Position numbers and translations under genes: made by a program
The notes under the pieces: generated by a model
Seen by the model: the letters and a program-made list of their open reading frames with translations, nothing else
What the model was told of the DNA's origin: nothing
Databases searched by the model: none
Part shown: piece by piece, positions 12,516 through 23,702 of the stretch
Layout: each line of letters opens with the position of its first letter
Position numbering within the stretch: the stretch's first letter is position 1
Assembly (NCBI RefSeq): GCF_001649575.2
Contig: NC_051444.1
Span: 26,871,131-26,935,130 of the forward strand
DNA length: 64,000 bases
Direction: 5' to 3'
Origin: Kryptolebias marmoratus
Taxonomy: Eukaryota > Chordata > Actinopteri > Cyprinodontiformes > Rivulidae

Positions 12516-12535
12516 CAGACACAAGCAAAAAACAT
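12115..12535 (+). repeat. Family A repeat, locus 4 (one module) ending in a CA microsatellite
   Basis: The 5' part reads 'catattgccggtcgccttt' and 'aaactaagatcatctcat', followed by 'actctcagctactaccac', 'tctgtaaaattgactgag', 'gtggcagccattttgattt' and 'gaaatattttgct'. The family's normally short CA-rich stretch has grown into a (CA)n array at 12484-12512. Confidence 0.8.
12484..12512. repeat. (CA)n microsatellite
   Basis: There are about 14 uninterrupted CA units within the 3' part of family A locus 4. Confidence 0.97.
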
Positions 12536-12829
12536 TCTTGCTGATATAAATTAGTCAGATTTGTGTTCTTATAAACAGTTTTAAATAAGAGTAACTCTTT
12601 TATGCCCCCACTTCCTCCTACTTGTAAACACAGACTGTTTCCACACAATAAATAATCTTTACACAAAGTTGTTTGATACCTACAGTATATTCTGTATATT
12701 CTCCTTTTCTTTTTGGTTGTGAAAAACAACACACACTCACTTCTTAGTTCTGCGTTCATCTGAGGATCTTTGAGTTAAACCAACACCTCATGATTCACTT
12801 TTACTTTGCTTAATAAATTTCTAAAACAT

Positions 12830-13240
12830 GTCCTCATCTCTCAAGCTGCGTCGCCTCTTTCAATAATGTCAAGGAGAACACTTCAGTAACGTGAAATTTA
12901 ATGGTCTGTGACAAGCCCATAAAAAAGAACAGAGTGCGGCAGAAATTACAAGGTTTAATCCCCCCAACTACCTCCCCTTTCCCTTTTTTTTGGCCTACAT
13001 AAAATTGTCATGTTCATTCTCAGCCTTGCTGTTCACCTTTACATGAAGTGAACCAGCAGAGATCTGTCCTGTGCCATGGGGCAAAATATATTGAGCGGTT
13101 GTCATAGCATTCAGCACAGAGGACATAGGTTCCCATTAAATTAGTTGGGGAACATTTCTGTATTCCCCGCTGTAATATACCTGGGGTTTAGGAGGCTGTT
13201 TTCTTTTGACCCGTCAGTCAATTAATCCACCTTTTCCCAG
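12830..13240. other. Candidate conserved non-coding island
   Basis: This is repeat-free, balanced-composition DNA with 'ataaaattgtcatgttcatt', 'ttaaattagttgggg' and 'gtcagtcaattaatccacc'. It could be regulatory. There is no coding potential in any frame that I recognise. Confidence 0.25.
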
Positions 13241-13899
13241 TACTGTAGCGTTAAAGAAAAATGTGTTTTTAAAGTAACAAGATATTGGGAAAACATAATG
13301 AAGCTTTGAACTGTCTTTGGACATAACTCTAAGAAGAGACCGTGGTAACTCTTTAGGATTACTCCACCTGTTTTGGTACAAATGTTTTTGATTTCATTTC
13401 AGTTTTTATTTTTCAACCTTGTTAACTCCTAACATGACATGCAGTGACTGGTGGCACACAGCATTTTTTTGTACCCTATAATTATGGGTATAAATTGACC
13501 AAATTTACAAAAGTATGGTTTGGTGGAGGTATAAAACTGGAGCTATTTTGGACTAACTTAATAAAATAACAGTAACAGGACAATATACCATGGCAACATG
13601 GAGAATGCTGGCACAGTTCTCAGAAAATAACTATTTTATTGAATATTTTAACACTTTGTTTTCTCAATCTTATTCAAGTATTCTTTTTTTCTGCCTAATT
13701 ATAACCAGTTACTATCACTCTTTAATCCTGATTATGAACTTTGAATGAGGTGGTAAAATTAAGTGGTTGTTAAGTGGAAAAAAACAAACAACAACTGCCA
13801 CTACATTTGATCCAAACTCGTGTCCCATATTTGAAAATCAAATGTTCATCCGCTACTTGATAATAAAGGGCTTTTCTCTGTGCACTGAAAACTGTCACC

Positions 13900-14300
13900 A
13901 ACACTGTTTTGAGAAAATAAAGGCCAGCAATCCTTAAAGGAATCTGAGTCACCTGCACCTTCCATGCCAGTGTTTCAAACTGAAATAATCTTATGTTGAA
14001 CAATGACTGACTTAAAGGCATTTTGGTCCAACCTTGAAAAAAATGTTATGAGCAATCTCAAGCAATATTGAAAGATCTGGAGCAATCAGTTAGGTCTCAG
14101 AGTATGTGTTTGGGATTATGCTCTGTTTAGCCCCACATGAGACTGTAGTTCGATATTTAGGGATAGCCTTTAGCATATTATTACAATAATCATTAATTTC
14201 TGAGAGTTTCATTAACATTTGTCCAGTGGTTTCTGAAATATTTTGCTAATACACATACAAACTGTATTTTGCCTTTTGGCAGTCAGTAATAACATATATA
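13900..14300 (+). repeat. Family A repeat, locus 5 (degenerate module)
   Basis: The family start ('aataaaggccagcaatcc'), 'actgaaataatcttatg' and the 3' part ('gagagtttcattaacattt', 'gaaatattttgctaa', 'ttttgccttttggcagt') are present. The central 'gccatcttgaatt' box is lost. Confidence 0.65.
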
Positions 14301-14499
14301 TGTCCTATTAGGAATATGTTCCTCAAAATAATTTATTACATCTGGTAATAAATTGATGCAAGAAAACAAAAGCTAAACTCGAACAGAAATTTGTCTGCCA
14401 CTTAGTGTCTTAGAAGCATGTTATCAATGACTTGAAGCACTAATGACCTTACACTTAAAACACAGGTGGCATGCAATATGCTGCAAATATAGTCACTTA

Positions 14500-14910
14500 A
14501 ATTATGAATACCATTTTCAGCAGCTTTTGGCTTGCTGGAATGTCATAGCCACACAGTCCATGCCTTCCCCATTGATTCATAGCTCAGAAGCCCATTAAAA
14601 TTTATTTAATACCCAATGAAATATACAGCTCGAGGCAATGAAGAAGGTAAGATAGCAATTCACATTAATGGAAGCATGTTCCTTTAATATGTTTTGTCAG
14701 TAAACATCCATCCCATAAATAGCCACAGAGCAATATCATTATTATTCCAGGAATGACAATCTATTCAGCCAAGGAGACAGACAAACAATGCATCAAAGAA
14801 GAGCAGACAATGGTTAAAGTGAGGCTGAACATCACTCTGGATTGTTGCACAGTTTGCTGTTGAGCAGGAAGAAACATTCCCTACATTAAACCTTTATGGG
14901 GAGGCTAAAA
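14500..14910. other. Candidate conserved non-coding island
   Basis: This is repeat-free DNA with 'cccattgattcatagctcag', 'taaatagccacagag' and 'attattattccaggaatgac'. It is suggestive only. Confidence 0.2.
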
Positions 14911-14919
14911 TTAAACATG

Positions 14920-15900
14920 TGTGTCTTCTCAGAGGCAATTACAAATAGATGAAAGTGTGGACTAAGACAAACTTATCTGAGTTCTCTTCCTCCCTACCAA
15001 ATCTGCGTTTGATGGGATTATTAAATTGGCTGGTGCCAATTCAGTTTAACAGCATGACCTCCATTTTTGAACCGTTAATATATACAGAGAGGGCTGTCAG
15101 ACTTGTCACACCTAAGTTCCACAATCATTATATACACATAATTGGAATTGGATTAGATTAAATTTTTATTAAACATGTAATGCATCTCAGAGGGAAGGAT
15201 GCAGCTTTTTTTCGTGTTGGATTTTAGTAGACTATTTGTAGCAAGTGATGCGTGAAATTAATGGCAGCAACTTTCTGGTCATCCATGCAGTAATACCTAC
15301 AGTAAACGTTATCTGCAAAGAACAGGTTGATAAGAAATAAAACTACTAAAAATACTAAAGTGAACCTGATTAGTAAAGGACAGATTAGGACAGAGGAGAA
15401 AAAAAAGTTTGAAGATCAAAAAAAAAAGCATGTCATGCAAACTTAATAAAGGTGTAGCTGACTGGAACACATGCCAGCACTTCTGTCAGTTCATTCAATG
15501 ATTTTAAAATACTTTAATTTGTTTATGGAGGCAGGGAACACGTTTAGGAGTAACAGGTGGAAAATTATAGTAATTAGATCTTGAATAGTGCGATGGTGAA
15601 TAAACTGTGGCAGACAAGTGTTATTCATCACCACATGAAGCCACAGTGACCTCACACAGAGAAAGAATTTAAGCTGTGTTTGCTCAGTAAGCACCATCAA
15701 ACGCACTTTAGCTCATTGTGTTTTATTCTAAAGCCATTGTTGAAATAAGAATTACTATTTTCATTTATAAAAATGGATGTCTGTATAAAGAATTTGTATT
15801 TGTGTATATCCAATGTATAACCAAGGTAGGTGTCCACAAAGTGGTTTCCTGGCATGTGATAAAAGCACAACTCCCATCAGCTAGATGCAGTCTGGCAATG
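14920..15900. other. Unassigned intronic DNA
   Basis: I see no recognised repeat or exon. Short open frames on both strands match no family I know. Confidence 0.5.
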
Positions 15901-15912
15901 TGTTTTTCTGTT

Positions 15913-15985
15913 CCATCCATCCATCCATCCATCCATCCATCCATCCATCCATCCATCCATCCATCCATCCATCCATCCATCCATC
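15913..15985. repeat. (CCAT)n tetranucleotide array
   Basis: About 18 nearly perfect CCAT/ATGG units form the array. It caps the 3' end of the minus-strand LINE tail immediately to its right, the usual position for this simple repeat in fish LINE/SINE tails. Confidence 0.97.
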
Positions 15986-16085
15986 TTCTTTCGCTTATGT
16001 GTGGTTAGGTTGCAGAAACAGTTCAAGAGAGAAACCCAGACATCTCTCTCCCCAGCAACACTTACCAGCTCCTCTTATTTTAAGG
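15986..16085 (-). mobile_element. RTE/Rex-like LINE 3' tail fragment
   Basis: On the minus strand this reads as the end of a common fish LINE: '...agctggtaagtgttgctgg', 'agagatgtctgggtttc', then a short 3' region leading into the ATGG array. It matches the same region of the larger copy at 49640-50335. Confidence 0.6.
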
Positions 16086-16329
16086 TTCATTTTGTTTCTT
16101 CAGTAATTATTATAATTTGAGATTCATTAGTCAGTGAGTCTAAGTTCTTTTTTTTTTTGTATGTTGCTTAAGCAGAACTGATCTGCTTCAACTTATTCTT
16201 ATGTACGTTGACATCATTTTTATTTAAAAAATACAGTATAATTGATACTGAACAACAAATAGATAGATGACAATCAGAGTTTCAATAATTCTTTACTATG
16301 TGGGTTTGTACGTATTTGAGTATTAGATC

Positions 16330-17155
16330 CATGCAGCGACATATGAGACACTTATGGAACCGATGTGAGCCCAGCTCAGATTGTCTGCCAGAGGCCTGGG
16401 AGCTTGAGGGTTCTACACAGTATCTTAGCTGTTCCCAGGACTGAACTCTTCTGGACAGAAATCTCTGATCACCTGGGATCTAAGGGGGCAACAGCCTCAA
16501 ATGCTCTGAGAATCTCTACAACTTGCCTATTTCCTCTCTCAGCCCTCTTTCTCAGTATTCTTGTGTTCCTTCTTTCTGACATTCCAGCCATTTGGGATTG
16601 CTACATCTGTCACCACTGATTTCATCTGTAGCTTGTTGATCATCATAATGTCTGGTTGGTTAGTCATCACTTGTTTGTCAGTCTGGATCTTTATGTCCCA
16701 CAGTATATTTACCTTGTCATTCTTTACCACCTTTGGTCCATCCAGTCTGTACTTGGCACAGATGTTCCTGTACACTAATCCAGGTACTTGGTTATGGCTT
16801 TCAGTATATACTTTTTCTTCAGTCCTATCTTATCTTTCCGTAATGGTACAGCTTGGCTCTGATGCTCACTAGTCCCCTGCCTCTCTCCTTTCTCTTAGTG
16901 TACAATCTCAGGGTGCTGGACTTGAGGTAAAACCATCTGTGCATTGTGAAGAGCTTTTTTGTCTTGGTGTCACTGGCTTATATCTCCTCATTTGGCCATG
17001 TTATTATACCAGCAGGGTATCTGATGACTGGCAATGCATAGAGTTGATGGCTTGGACTTTGTTCTGCCATTCAACTGGCTCTTCTGGACCTGCCTTACTC
17101 TCTGTAGGTATTTGGTTGTGGCTGACTTCCTTACTTTCTTAACATGGTTGCTGTT
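16330..17155 (-). mobile_element. R4/Dong-type LINE fragment: RT-to-endonuclease C-terminal region, internally deleted
   Basis: Minus-strand frames give the C-terminal part of an R2/R4-superfamily LINE protein. The order is V-K-K-V-R-K-S and Y-L-Q-R-V-R-Q-V (from 17140), an N-I-C-A-K-Y segment, then K-I-Q-T-D-K-Q-V and Q-P-D with V-V-T-D-V-A-I-P about 15-20 residues later. The last two resemble the PD...D core of the restriction-like endonuclease. It ends near V-L-G-T-A-K-I-L-C-R-T-L-K. Stops and frameshifts are present, and a middle piece including a Cys/His knuckle region is missing between about 16830 and 16900. R4/Dong LINEs are known from fish. Confidence 0.7.
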
Positions 17156-17600
17156 TGCCTAAGACTAAAGAGACATCACATAACATTATTGTCCTAACTG
17201 CTAGTCCTGGGCTCTACCACACCAAACAGGACCCAAGATCCAGGATGTGCAAAAATGCCCCTGAGACAGTTCAGTGCATAATAGTGAAATGTAAGATGCA
17301 GGCAGGCAAAACATACATGGAGTGCCATAACCAAGTGGTTGAAATAATGTACAGGAATATCTTTGCTGAATCTGGAGGTCCTGCAGTCAAAGTAGGAGAT
17401 TTCAACAACAGTTGTGGCAAATGGCACTACTGAGATATTATGGATCTTCCAGATCCAGACTGACAAACAGCTAACTGACTAACCAACTGGACATTGTGGT
17501 GGTTGACAGAAGTAGGCAGTGATGAAAGATGTAGCAATCCTAAGCAATTTTTCCATTAAAAAGACAGAACATGAGATGCTGGAAAAATAGTAAGTAAAGA
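17156..17600 (+). mobile_element. R4/Dong-type LINE fragment on the opposite strand
   Basis: On the plus strand the frame reads Y-H-T-K-Q-D-P-R, C-K-N-A-P-E-T-V-Q, C-K-M-Q-A-G-K-T-Y-M-E-C-H-N-Q-V and Y-R-N-I, then breaks, and L-D-I-V-V-V-D appears in a later frame. This is the zinc-knuckle and endonuclease region of the same LINE family as the adjacent minus-strand fragment, and it includes the piece that fragment lacks. The two are joined head to head at about 17155. It is dead, with several stops. Confidence 0.65.
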
Positions 17601-19125
17601 AAAAAGAAATAGAGAAGTTGTGAAGTGTCAAGGCCTCTGTGGTACCAGTGGTCATTGAAGTGGAACCAGTAAAGTAAGCTTTTATTTAAAATTAATTTAT
17701 TATTTTATTTATTTATTTGCAACTTGCCAACTTGCTTGAGGTTAGATAAAGATCATCATTTTGCATAAAAACAGCCCATCATATCCCTGAACATTCCTAA
17801 AAAGCTAAGTATTCTGCTTCTCTTTTCAGAGAAGAAAAACTAAAAATAGAAAACATTATGACTTGAGAAAAAAAAAAGAAACACCAGGCTCCTTTGGTTG
17901 AGAGATGTAAATTAACATACACCCTTGATTTTCAGATATGAAGTGCCTTTCTTTTGCAGCTGGTTTTAAAATGTATTGGGCTCTTTAGAGGTAAAGTAAG
18001 AAGTAGGTATGTTTGATTATAATTACAATGTTTATGTTCTAAATCATCAGAAAAAAATGTAAAGTCAAGAAGTGTTTAGAATTGCTTTAAAAAAAAAAGT
18101 CTGATTGCCCCTCTTTTGAAACAGAAGAGAAAATGGCCTTGTTAATGAATGCTGATAACAGGTTAGGCAAAGTAACTGAGAACAAATTTAGACATTGGAT
18201 TTCGAACAAAATAGTGCAAAAAAAATATCTGTATTCTCTGAGATGGGTTAAAACATTTTATGTTATAATAAGACTAATAAAAACCAAAAATGTTTTATTT
18301 TGACCTAGTTTTGTTGATTAATTGGTGCTTGTACACTAAACACTAAACTGACTTAAATAAAATATCAAGATCAAAATTCTCAGTTTATTTATATTAGAGC
18401 AGAAAAACACATTGCAAAGTTAGAAAAAAAGAGGTTAATGTTCAAAATGTCTAGGTCATGAGAAAAAAAATATATCAAAAGCATTTGCAATAAAATAATG
18501 TGAATAATATAACAGCTTTACATCAAGAAAAAAAGCTGGAGACCTGCTACATTAAATGTTCTGTACATTCAGGTGGCAGTAAAACGAACCCTGGAGAGAT
18601 TAGGTCATATTAAGATTTTAAAAGGCTGAGATATGAAACCTTGCTCTTTCTGCCACCTCTCCTCTTTCCCCTATCTCCCTTTCTGTTTCCCTGAAGCAGC
18701 TTGCCTGCTTCCATAGAAGTGAAATCAAGTGGAACCACAATTACAGCAACCTCCTTTTCTTTTTTTTTTAAAGGCGCTGTATGCTCACGAACAGAGCAAA
18801 CCAGAAAGGGACGAAGCAAGTTGAGAGTGTCCCACAACTCCGGAGATGCATGCTGTGTAAAAGTTCAACATCTTTCAATCTTCTAAAGGAGAAGAAATTC
18901 AGATTTTAATATCAGGAGAGCTGAACATTTAGTGATGTAAGCCATGTTTGAGGGCGAATGGACTGATGCATGGGTGTCCACTGAGACACATATACAGTAC
19001 ACTCACAAACACACTGGCCTGAAGCAAAGAGGCAGGAACAAAATGCAATACTACCATCGGCTACAATTTTCCTCCGATGTAAAGGTTTTATCTCTGGTCT
19101 GCTTGCCATGGCATTCCAGTTTATT
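17600..19125. other. AT-rich intronic DNA, nothing recognised
   Basis: It contains many A-tracts and ATTTATTT runs, with no exon or known repeat. The frames at 18610-18886 overlap on both strands and carry no recognisable domain. Confidence 0.55.
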
Positions 19126-19129
19126 AAAT

Positions 19130-20062
19130 TAAAGGCCTAGCATTGCTTGAAAGAATACATACTGCCTGTTACCTTTTAGATCAGAGTTTTAAACTAAGAT
19201 CATCTTATTAAAGGAGGAACAAAACTGTAGCAGTGTTGGTCAAACCTTTTAAATGATGTTAGGCATAATCTCATGTAATACTGTGAGATGTCACGAGGTG
19301 TGTTAGTGCTTAGAAAGTATTATACAAGGTGCTGAAGATGACTCTCAGCTAGAAATTGGCTCAGACTTAGCTCAATATCTGTAAACAAAACATTTTTTGG
19401 GGTGTTAATGTTAATTCGCTGGTGGTGGTCATCTTGAATTAGGGTGCCTCCAAAGGTTATTGAGTTGTAGATGCACATTAGTGATTCATTTTTGAGAGTT
19501 TTATTAAAATCCGTTCAGAGGTTTATGAAATATTTTGCTAACAGATAGACAGGGTTAATGCTAAAAGTTAATGACAAAAAAAAAAGAACCTAAAATATTG
19601 TGCAGAGGGTAGTGCTTAGAGTATGTATTAGGGATGATGCTCAATTAGTACCATACCACATTTAGCTAAGAATCTGTAAAATTGTCTCAGGTTTTGCATT
19701 TTTTAAATTCAGCTGGTTGTGGCAGCCATCTTGAATTGGTTAAAATTAATCAGTTATAGTTGTACATCCATTGATTACTTTCTGAAATTTTTACTAAAAT
19801 CTGTCAAGTTGTTCATGAGATTTGATACGAATAGACATAGTTGACTCCAACAGTTAATTGCAAAGTCCTGAAAAGAGATATTGTGAGCTCAGTGAGATTG
19901 CTTAGCTCTGGCAGTCATCTTGAATGGTTCAAAAAGTTAATCAGTTGTAGATGTAGGTCCAGTGATTATTTTCTGTGAGTTTCAATAAAATATGTGCAAT
20001 GGTTCATAAGATATTTTGCAAATGCTACAGCAAAACAAACACAAACACACACAGACACAAGT
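19130..20062 (+). repeat. Family A repeat, locus 6 (three tandem modules)
   Basis: This is the longest family A array in the window. 'catcttgaatt(a/g)g' type boxes occur near 19431, 19728 and 19917, each followed by a 'gttgtag/gttatag' motif, a 'gattac/gattatt' motif and a 'atgagat/ataagatattttgc' motif. The 5' part ('aaaggcctagcattgcttg', 'aaactaagatcatctta') is present once and the CA-rich 3' part once. Only the middle module has therefore multiplied. Confidence 0.8.
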
Positions 20063-20099
20063 GGACTCAGTCAATAACATGATCATATTTATCTTCCAC

Positions 20100-20422
20100 A
20101 TCCTGGCCAGTGGCCTTTCTGGGTGGAGTTTGCATGTTCTCCCTGTGCTCATGTGGGTTTACTCCAGGTACTCAGGTTTCCTTCCACAGACCAAAAACAT
20201 GCATGTTAGGTTAATTGGTAACTCTTACATTGTCCCTAGGTGTGAGTGAGAGTGTGAATGGCTGTTTGTCTCATTTATCTCTATGTGGCCATGCGATGGA
20301 CTTGCAACCTGTCCAGGGTGTACCCCGCCTCTCCCACAGTGACTGCTTGAGATAGGCACCAGCTTGCCGCGACCCGGAATGGAGAAGCGGGTAAAGAAAA
20401 TGGATGGATGGATGGATGGACA
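20100..20422 (+). repeat. SINE/L2-like element, copy 2
   Basis: The 5'-truncated body starts at 'gggtggagtttgcatgttct' and continues with 'acagaccaaaaacatgcatg', 'acctgtccagggtgtacccc', 'gagataggcaccagctt' and a (GGAT)n tail at 20401-20422. It follows family A locus 6 almost directly. Confidence 0.85.
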
Positions 20423-20429
20423 TTTGTCT

Positions 20430-21990
20430 TCAGTGGCGGCGGATAAAAACACACTACACTTCAAAGCTGTTGAGATCATGCAAAACAACTATGTCAGGAA
20501 AGGCTATTTATAATTTTAAGATAAATGGTTTATAATTTATTAACAAGAAATTGCACTTGCTGTTACAAGGTCAGGCTATGTGGCTTCACTCTTTGAGAGG
20601 AAATACAGACCTAACTTTTTTATATATGCAACAAAGCTGAAATTTTTAGTAATCAGAATTTTCTACCTGCAGACTGTAGATTGATTTCTGACTTCAATCA
20701 TTTTAGATCAAAACTGAAACACTTTCTGAAGGATAATCGCTTTTTTATTCATGAATAACTGCCACCCTTTTAATATTGTTATTGTGATTTGGTTTAATCT
20801 TTTTGTTGCATTGTCTTAATAAGTGCTAAAAATGCTATAGTCTACAGTGTTTGAATATATTACCACATGTCCCTATATGAGTAAACAATAAAATGAAACG
20901 TAGATTAATAATAAACAATTTTGTTTTTGGATTAGTATGGATTTTAATGATCAACATATTCCTTTTTTATGTGACTGCAGCTTTACTATCATGACAGTTT
21001 TTCTTTCTTTGTCTGGTTAATAACAAAAATCATAAAAGCCAATTGCCATATATTGTTCAGCTGAAATAAGGGCCTCATTTAAAGGATTAAATATATAACA
21101 AGAAAACAAGAATCCAAAGACAGGTTCAGAGTATAAATCTGAGTATGTCCTTTTATATTATGCCAACAGCATCAAAATCATCCCAGTTAAAGAATAAGAT
21201 TCCTGATTACAGCAGAAACAGCCAATTACCAGAGCTGACATGCAATTCTGCCACGACTGTGAAATATGAGGTCTTACATATGACGATCTGACACCCTCAC
21301 AGGAGATGCACAAGGAGAAGCTGAACGAGGGAAAGGGAGGACAGCAGGAGGATTTATCTCTCCCTGCAGATGCAGAGAGTCCTCCTTGGACTCCCCGTCA
21401 GCAGCTAGGACAGTTTTACAAGCCACAAAATGGATTGATTGTCCATGGATCCCTGTCCCTGTGTGCCTGCCAACTGTTAGCTAATTAAAGAATACTTCTC
21501 CTGAGAAACACTGAGCAGCAACCAAGCACATCCTATTTACTCTTGAGAAAATGTGCCGTTTAAATACCCCTTCGAAAACAAAGAGAAGCTGCTGAACTCT
21601 TTATTAAAAAATAGCTTAAGATCCACAGAGCTTTAAAAAATGTCTGCATTCTTTGATAACATGCTAATTCTGTGAGACATTAAAATGAGGAATGCTGGGT
21701 AGAATTCGCATGAAAGGAAACAGAGTTTCAAAACCAGAGTGTCAGTGCAATGTGGCATTCACATTTAAGGATCACATGAGCCATTAGGTATTGAAACATT
21801 TCACTCCACTTCCTGGTAGTGCTAGAGAAAAAAGTTAGGTGAATAGAGGAACTTGTGGCATTTATGCTGTATGTATTAAATCCCAGAGACACATTTCAGT
21901 CTTAACCAAAGCAGTTAATAACGTAGCAAACACTGCAGTGAAGTTCAACCATCTGGGGCTAAAATAAAAAAATAAATTAACAAATAAAAT
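20430..21990. other. Unassigned intronic DNA
   Basis: I find no recognised exon or repeat. A 61-codon open frame at 21306-21488 has no domain I recognise. Confidence 0.5.
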
Positions 21991-21999
21991 CAGCAACAA

Positions 22000-22712
22000 A
22001 GGGTGGGTGATAATGGTTTGGCCCATTTGTGACTGTTAGCAAAATCCGTCATGAACCACTGGATAAATTTTAATGAAACTTTAAAAAGAGTAAACATTGA
22101 ATGTTCATCTGCAACTGGTTGACCGTTGGTAGCCATCTTGAAGCATATTGACGCTTCAAGATGGCTACCACAACCAACTAACAATACAAAACAGAAATAC
22201 CTATATCACAGTCAGTTGTATAGATATTGACCTATAATTCAATGTGGTAGTAGCTGAGACTGATCCACAATATCAGTGCTAACAGATTGCATAAGATCTT
22301 TGTTTGAAATTCTGACAGTAACTATTTGGAGTCCACTCTGTCTGTCCGTTAGCACTGTATCTCATGAACCTCAGCACATATTTCAATGAAACCTTCAAGA
22401 AATAATCACTAAATGTGAATCTGAAATTGATTACCTTTTGGAGTCAATCCAATTTAAGATGGCTACCACAGCCAATACAAAAATATCTATAACAGTCAGT
22501 TTTACAGATATTAAGTTAAAATTTGATTTGGTAGCAACTGAATCATTTGCATCTTGCAGCATATCATGAGATTGTGCATAGCATTACTTTCAAGGTTTTA
22601 CCCAAAACAGTTCAGTTCTCATCATAAAATGATCTTAGTCTAAAACTATGGCATGAAAGTAACTGGTGTTATGTGTTCCCTAATGGAATGCCAGGACTTT
22701 AATTTAATGAGT
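22000..22712 (-). repeat. Family A repeat, locus 7 (two tandem modules), beside the nell1 splice donor
   Basis: Reverse-complement family A motifs occur twice: 'ggtagccatcttgaag' near 22128 and 'ttaagatggctaccacag' near 22451, with 'cagatatt' motifs and 'aaaatgatcttagtctaaaa' at the 5' end. The family start ('ggaatgccaggactttaatt') ends at about 22710, leaving about 30 bp of unique DNA before the donor at 22743. It lies just inside the intron. Confidence 0.8.
22127..22170. repeat. Perfect 18-bp inverted repeat (hairpin) inside family A locus 7
   Basis: Arms 22127-22144 and 22153-22170 are perfectly complementary, with an 8-base loop (atattgac). The arm is the family A 'gccatcttgaag' box, so the box has been copied in inverted orientation. 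Confidence 0.95.
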
Positions 22713-22743
22713 TACTAATATGTTTACACGTATGCAGACATAC

Positions 22744-22869
22744 CGGTGCAGGAGTATTCGTCCACTCTGACGAAACCTGGTAAACAGTCACAGCGGTAAC
22801 TGCCGGGCAGGTTTACACACATTGTGTTGGACTGGCAGTAATGCATCTGCGTTGCACACTCATCAATAT
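22744..22869 (-). CDS. nell1: nell1 internal exon, calcium-binding EGF module (first of two in window)
   Basis: This 126-bp exon encodes one calcium-binding EGF-like module of NELL1, a secreted multimodular glycoprotein (thrombospondin-N, VWC and EGF domains) linked in vertebrates to osteogenic and neural signalling. On the minus strand it reads AT + 41 codons + G. It opens with IDEC, continues with MHYC and a C-V-N-L-P-G-S-Y-R-C-D-C run, and ends with SC-T. All six EGF cysteines are present, as are the D-x-D-E-C calcium-binding start and the Asn/Tyr positions of the cbEGF consensus. The acceptor is a pyrimidine-rich tract ending CAG (AG at 22871-22870); the donor is GTATG starting at 22743. 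The exon starts and ends inside codons with the same phase, so it is a symmetric EGF cassette. The MHYC and NLPG..YRCDC wording fits NELL1 better than NELL2 as I remember those proteins. The calling of nell1 over nell2 is recognition, not alignment. Confidence 0.93.
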
Positions 22870-22879
22870 CTGAGGAAAA

Positions 22880-23600
22880 AAACAGAGCAGAAATAGTAGA
22901 TTATTAACTCCCTGACAGTTCTTTAAAGACAAACTCACTCCTTGAGCAACTGTATAAAGATGATGAATGAAGCTCATTGGACTGCATTATCTATGCTGCT
23001 CTAATCACATTCCAGCAGGAGGGTCTCAGAGCATCGCATTTCTTAGAGTTGTGGCATCGCACAACTAGTGTGCGAAATATAGAGTGACAATCGAGTGGGT
23101 CGATGATTTTCCCACATAGAGGCAGGCCTACTCGAAACAGTAATGTGTTTTTGGCTGAAGTCTTACAATTATTCTAGTATTATTTTTTTTTAAGTCATGT
23201 CTCCCATCTCTACTATAGACATAGATTATAATAGATGACATTGAGTCTGCCACTTTATATATAACACAATAATTTCTGTAATCAAATATAACAACACATT
23301 CTGAAACAAAAGTGCCAACAAAACAGAACTTCAACATCCAAAAACATAGCTCTACAATGTTCCAAACATTAGTGTCAATAGGAGAAAAAGAGAGATCTTA
23401 GCTCCAATAAAACAATTACAGTAAGTCATTAAAAATAAAACATGGCATATTATGGTAATAAATACACAAATTTTGTCAGATATTCTCTTGTAAGTGGCAT
23501 AAAAAATAAAACAAATGCAGTGTGAATGCGGAGTGCTGTTTGGCTTTATTAAAATTTGTTGAAGATAAAATTCTTAAAGTTAAAACAAGCTGAACAGAAT
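22880..23600. other. Unassigned intronic DNA upstream of the exon
   Basis: Apart from the polypyrimidine/AG acceptor at 22870-22880 there is nothing recognisable. Confidence 0.5.
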
Positions 23601-23702
23601 CTAAGATTAGCAAAACAGCAGGTCAAAATAACACAATTCCAGCCAAAACCTAAAATTTAGGAAAAAGAAAACAATACTTAACATTATAATTATCAAAGTT
23701 GT

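Larger units (their letters stand above)
804..22743 (-). other. nell1: nell1 intron, 21.9 kb
   Basis: This interval is bounded by the GTATG donor at 22743 and the CCCACAG acceptor at 805-804. It is AT-rich and holds seven family A repeat loci, two SINE/L2-like copies, a Tc1-like element carrying a MADF remnant, and LINE fragments at 15.9-17.6 kb. I saw no further EGF-type or other recognisable exon in it. Very long introns are known for vertebrate NELL1. Confidence 0.9.

Noticed and set aside
15718..16106. Frames encoding Ile-His-Pro-Ser or Met-Asp-Gly-Trp repeats
   Set aside because: They are translations of the CCAT/ATGG microsatellite, not a repetitive protein. The same applies at 49407-49698.
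16561..16872. Hydrophobic plus-strand frame resembling a membrane protein
   Set aside because: It is the antisense of the R4/Dong LINE endonuclease region, so its hydrophobicity is an artefact.
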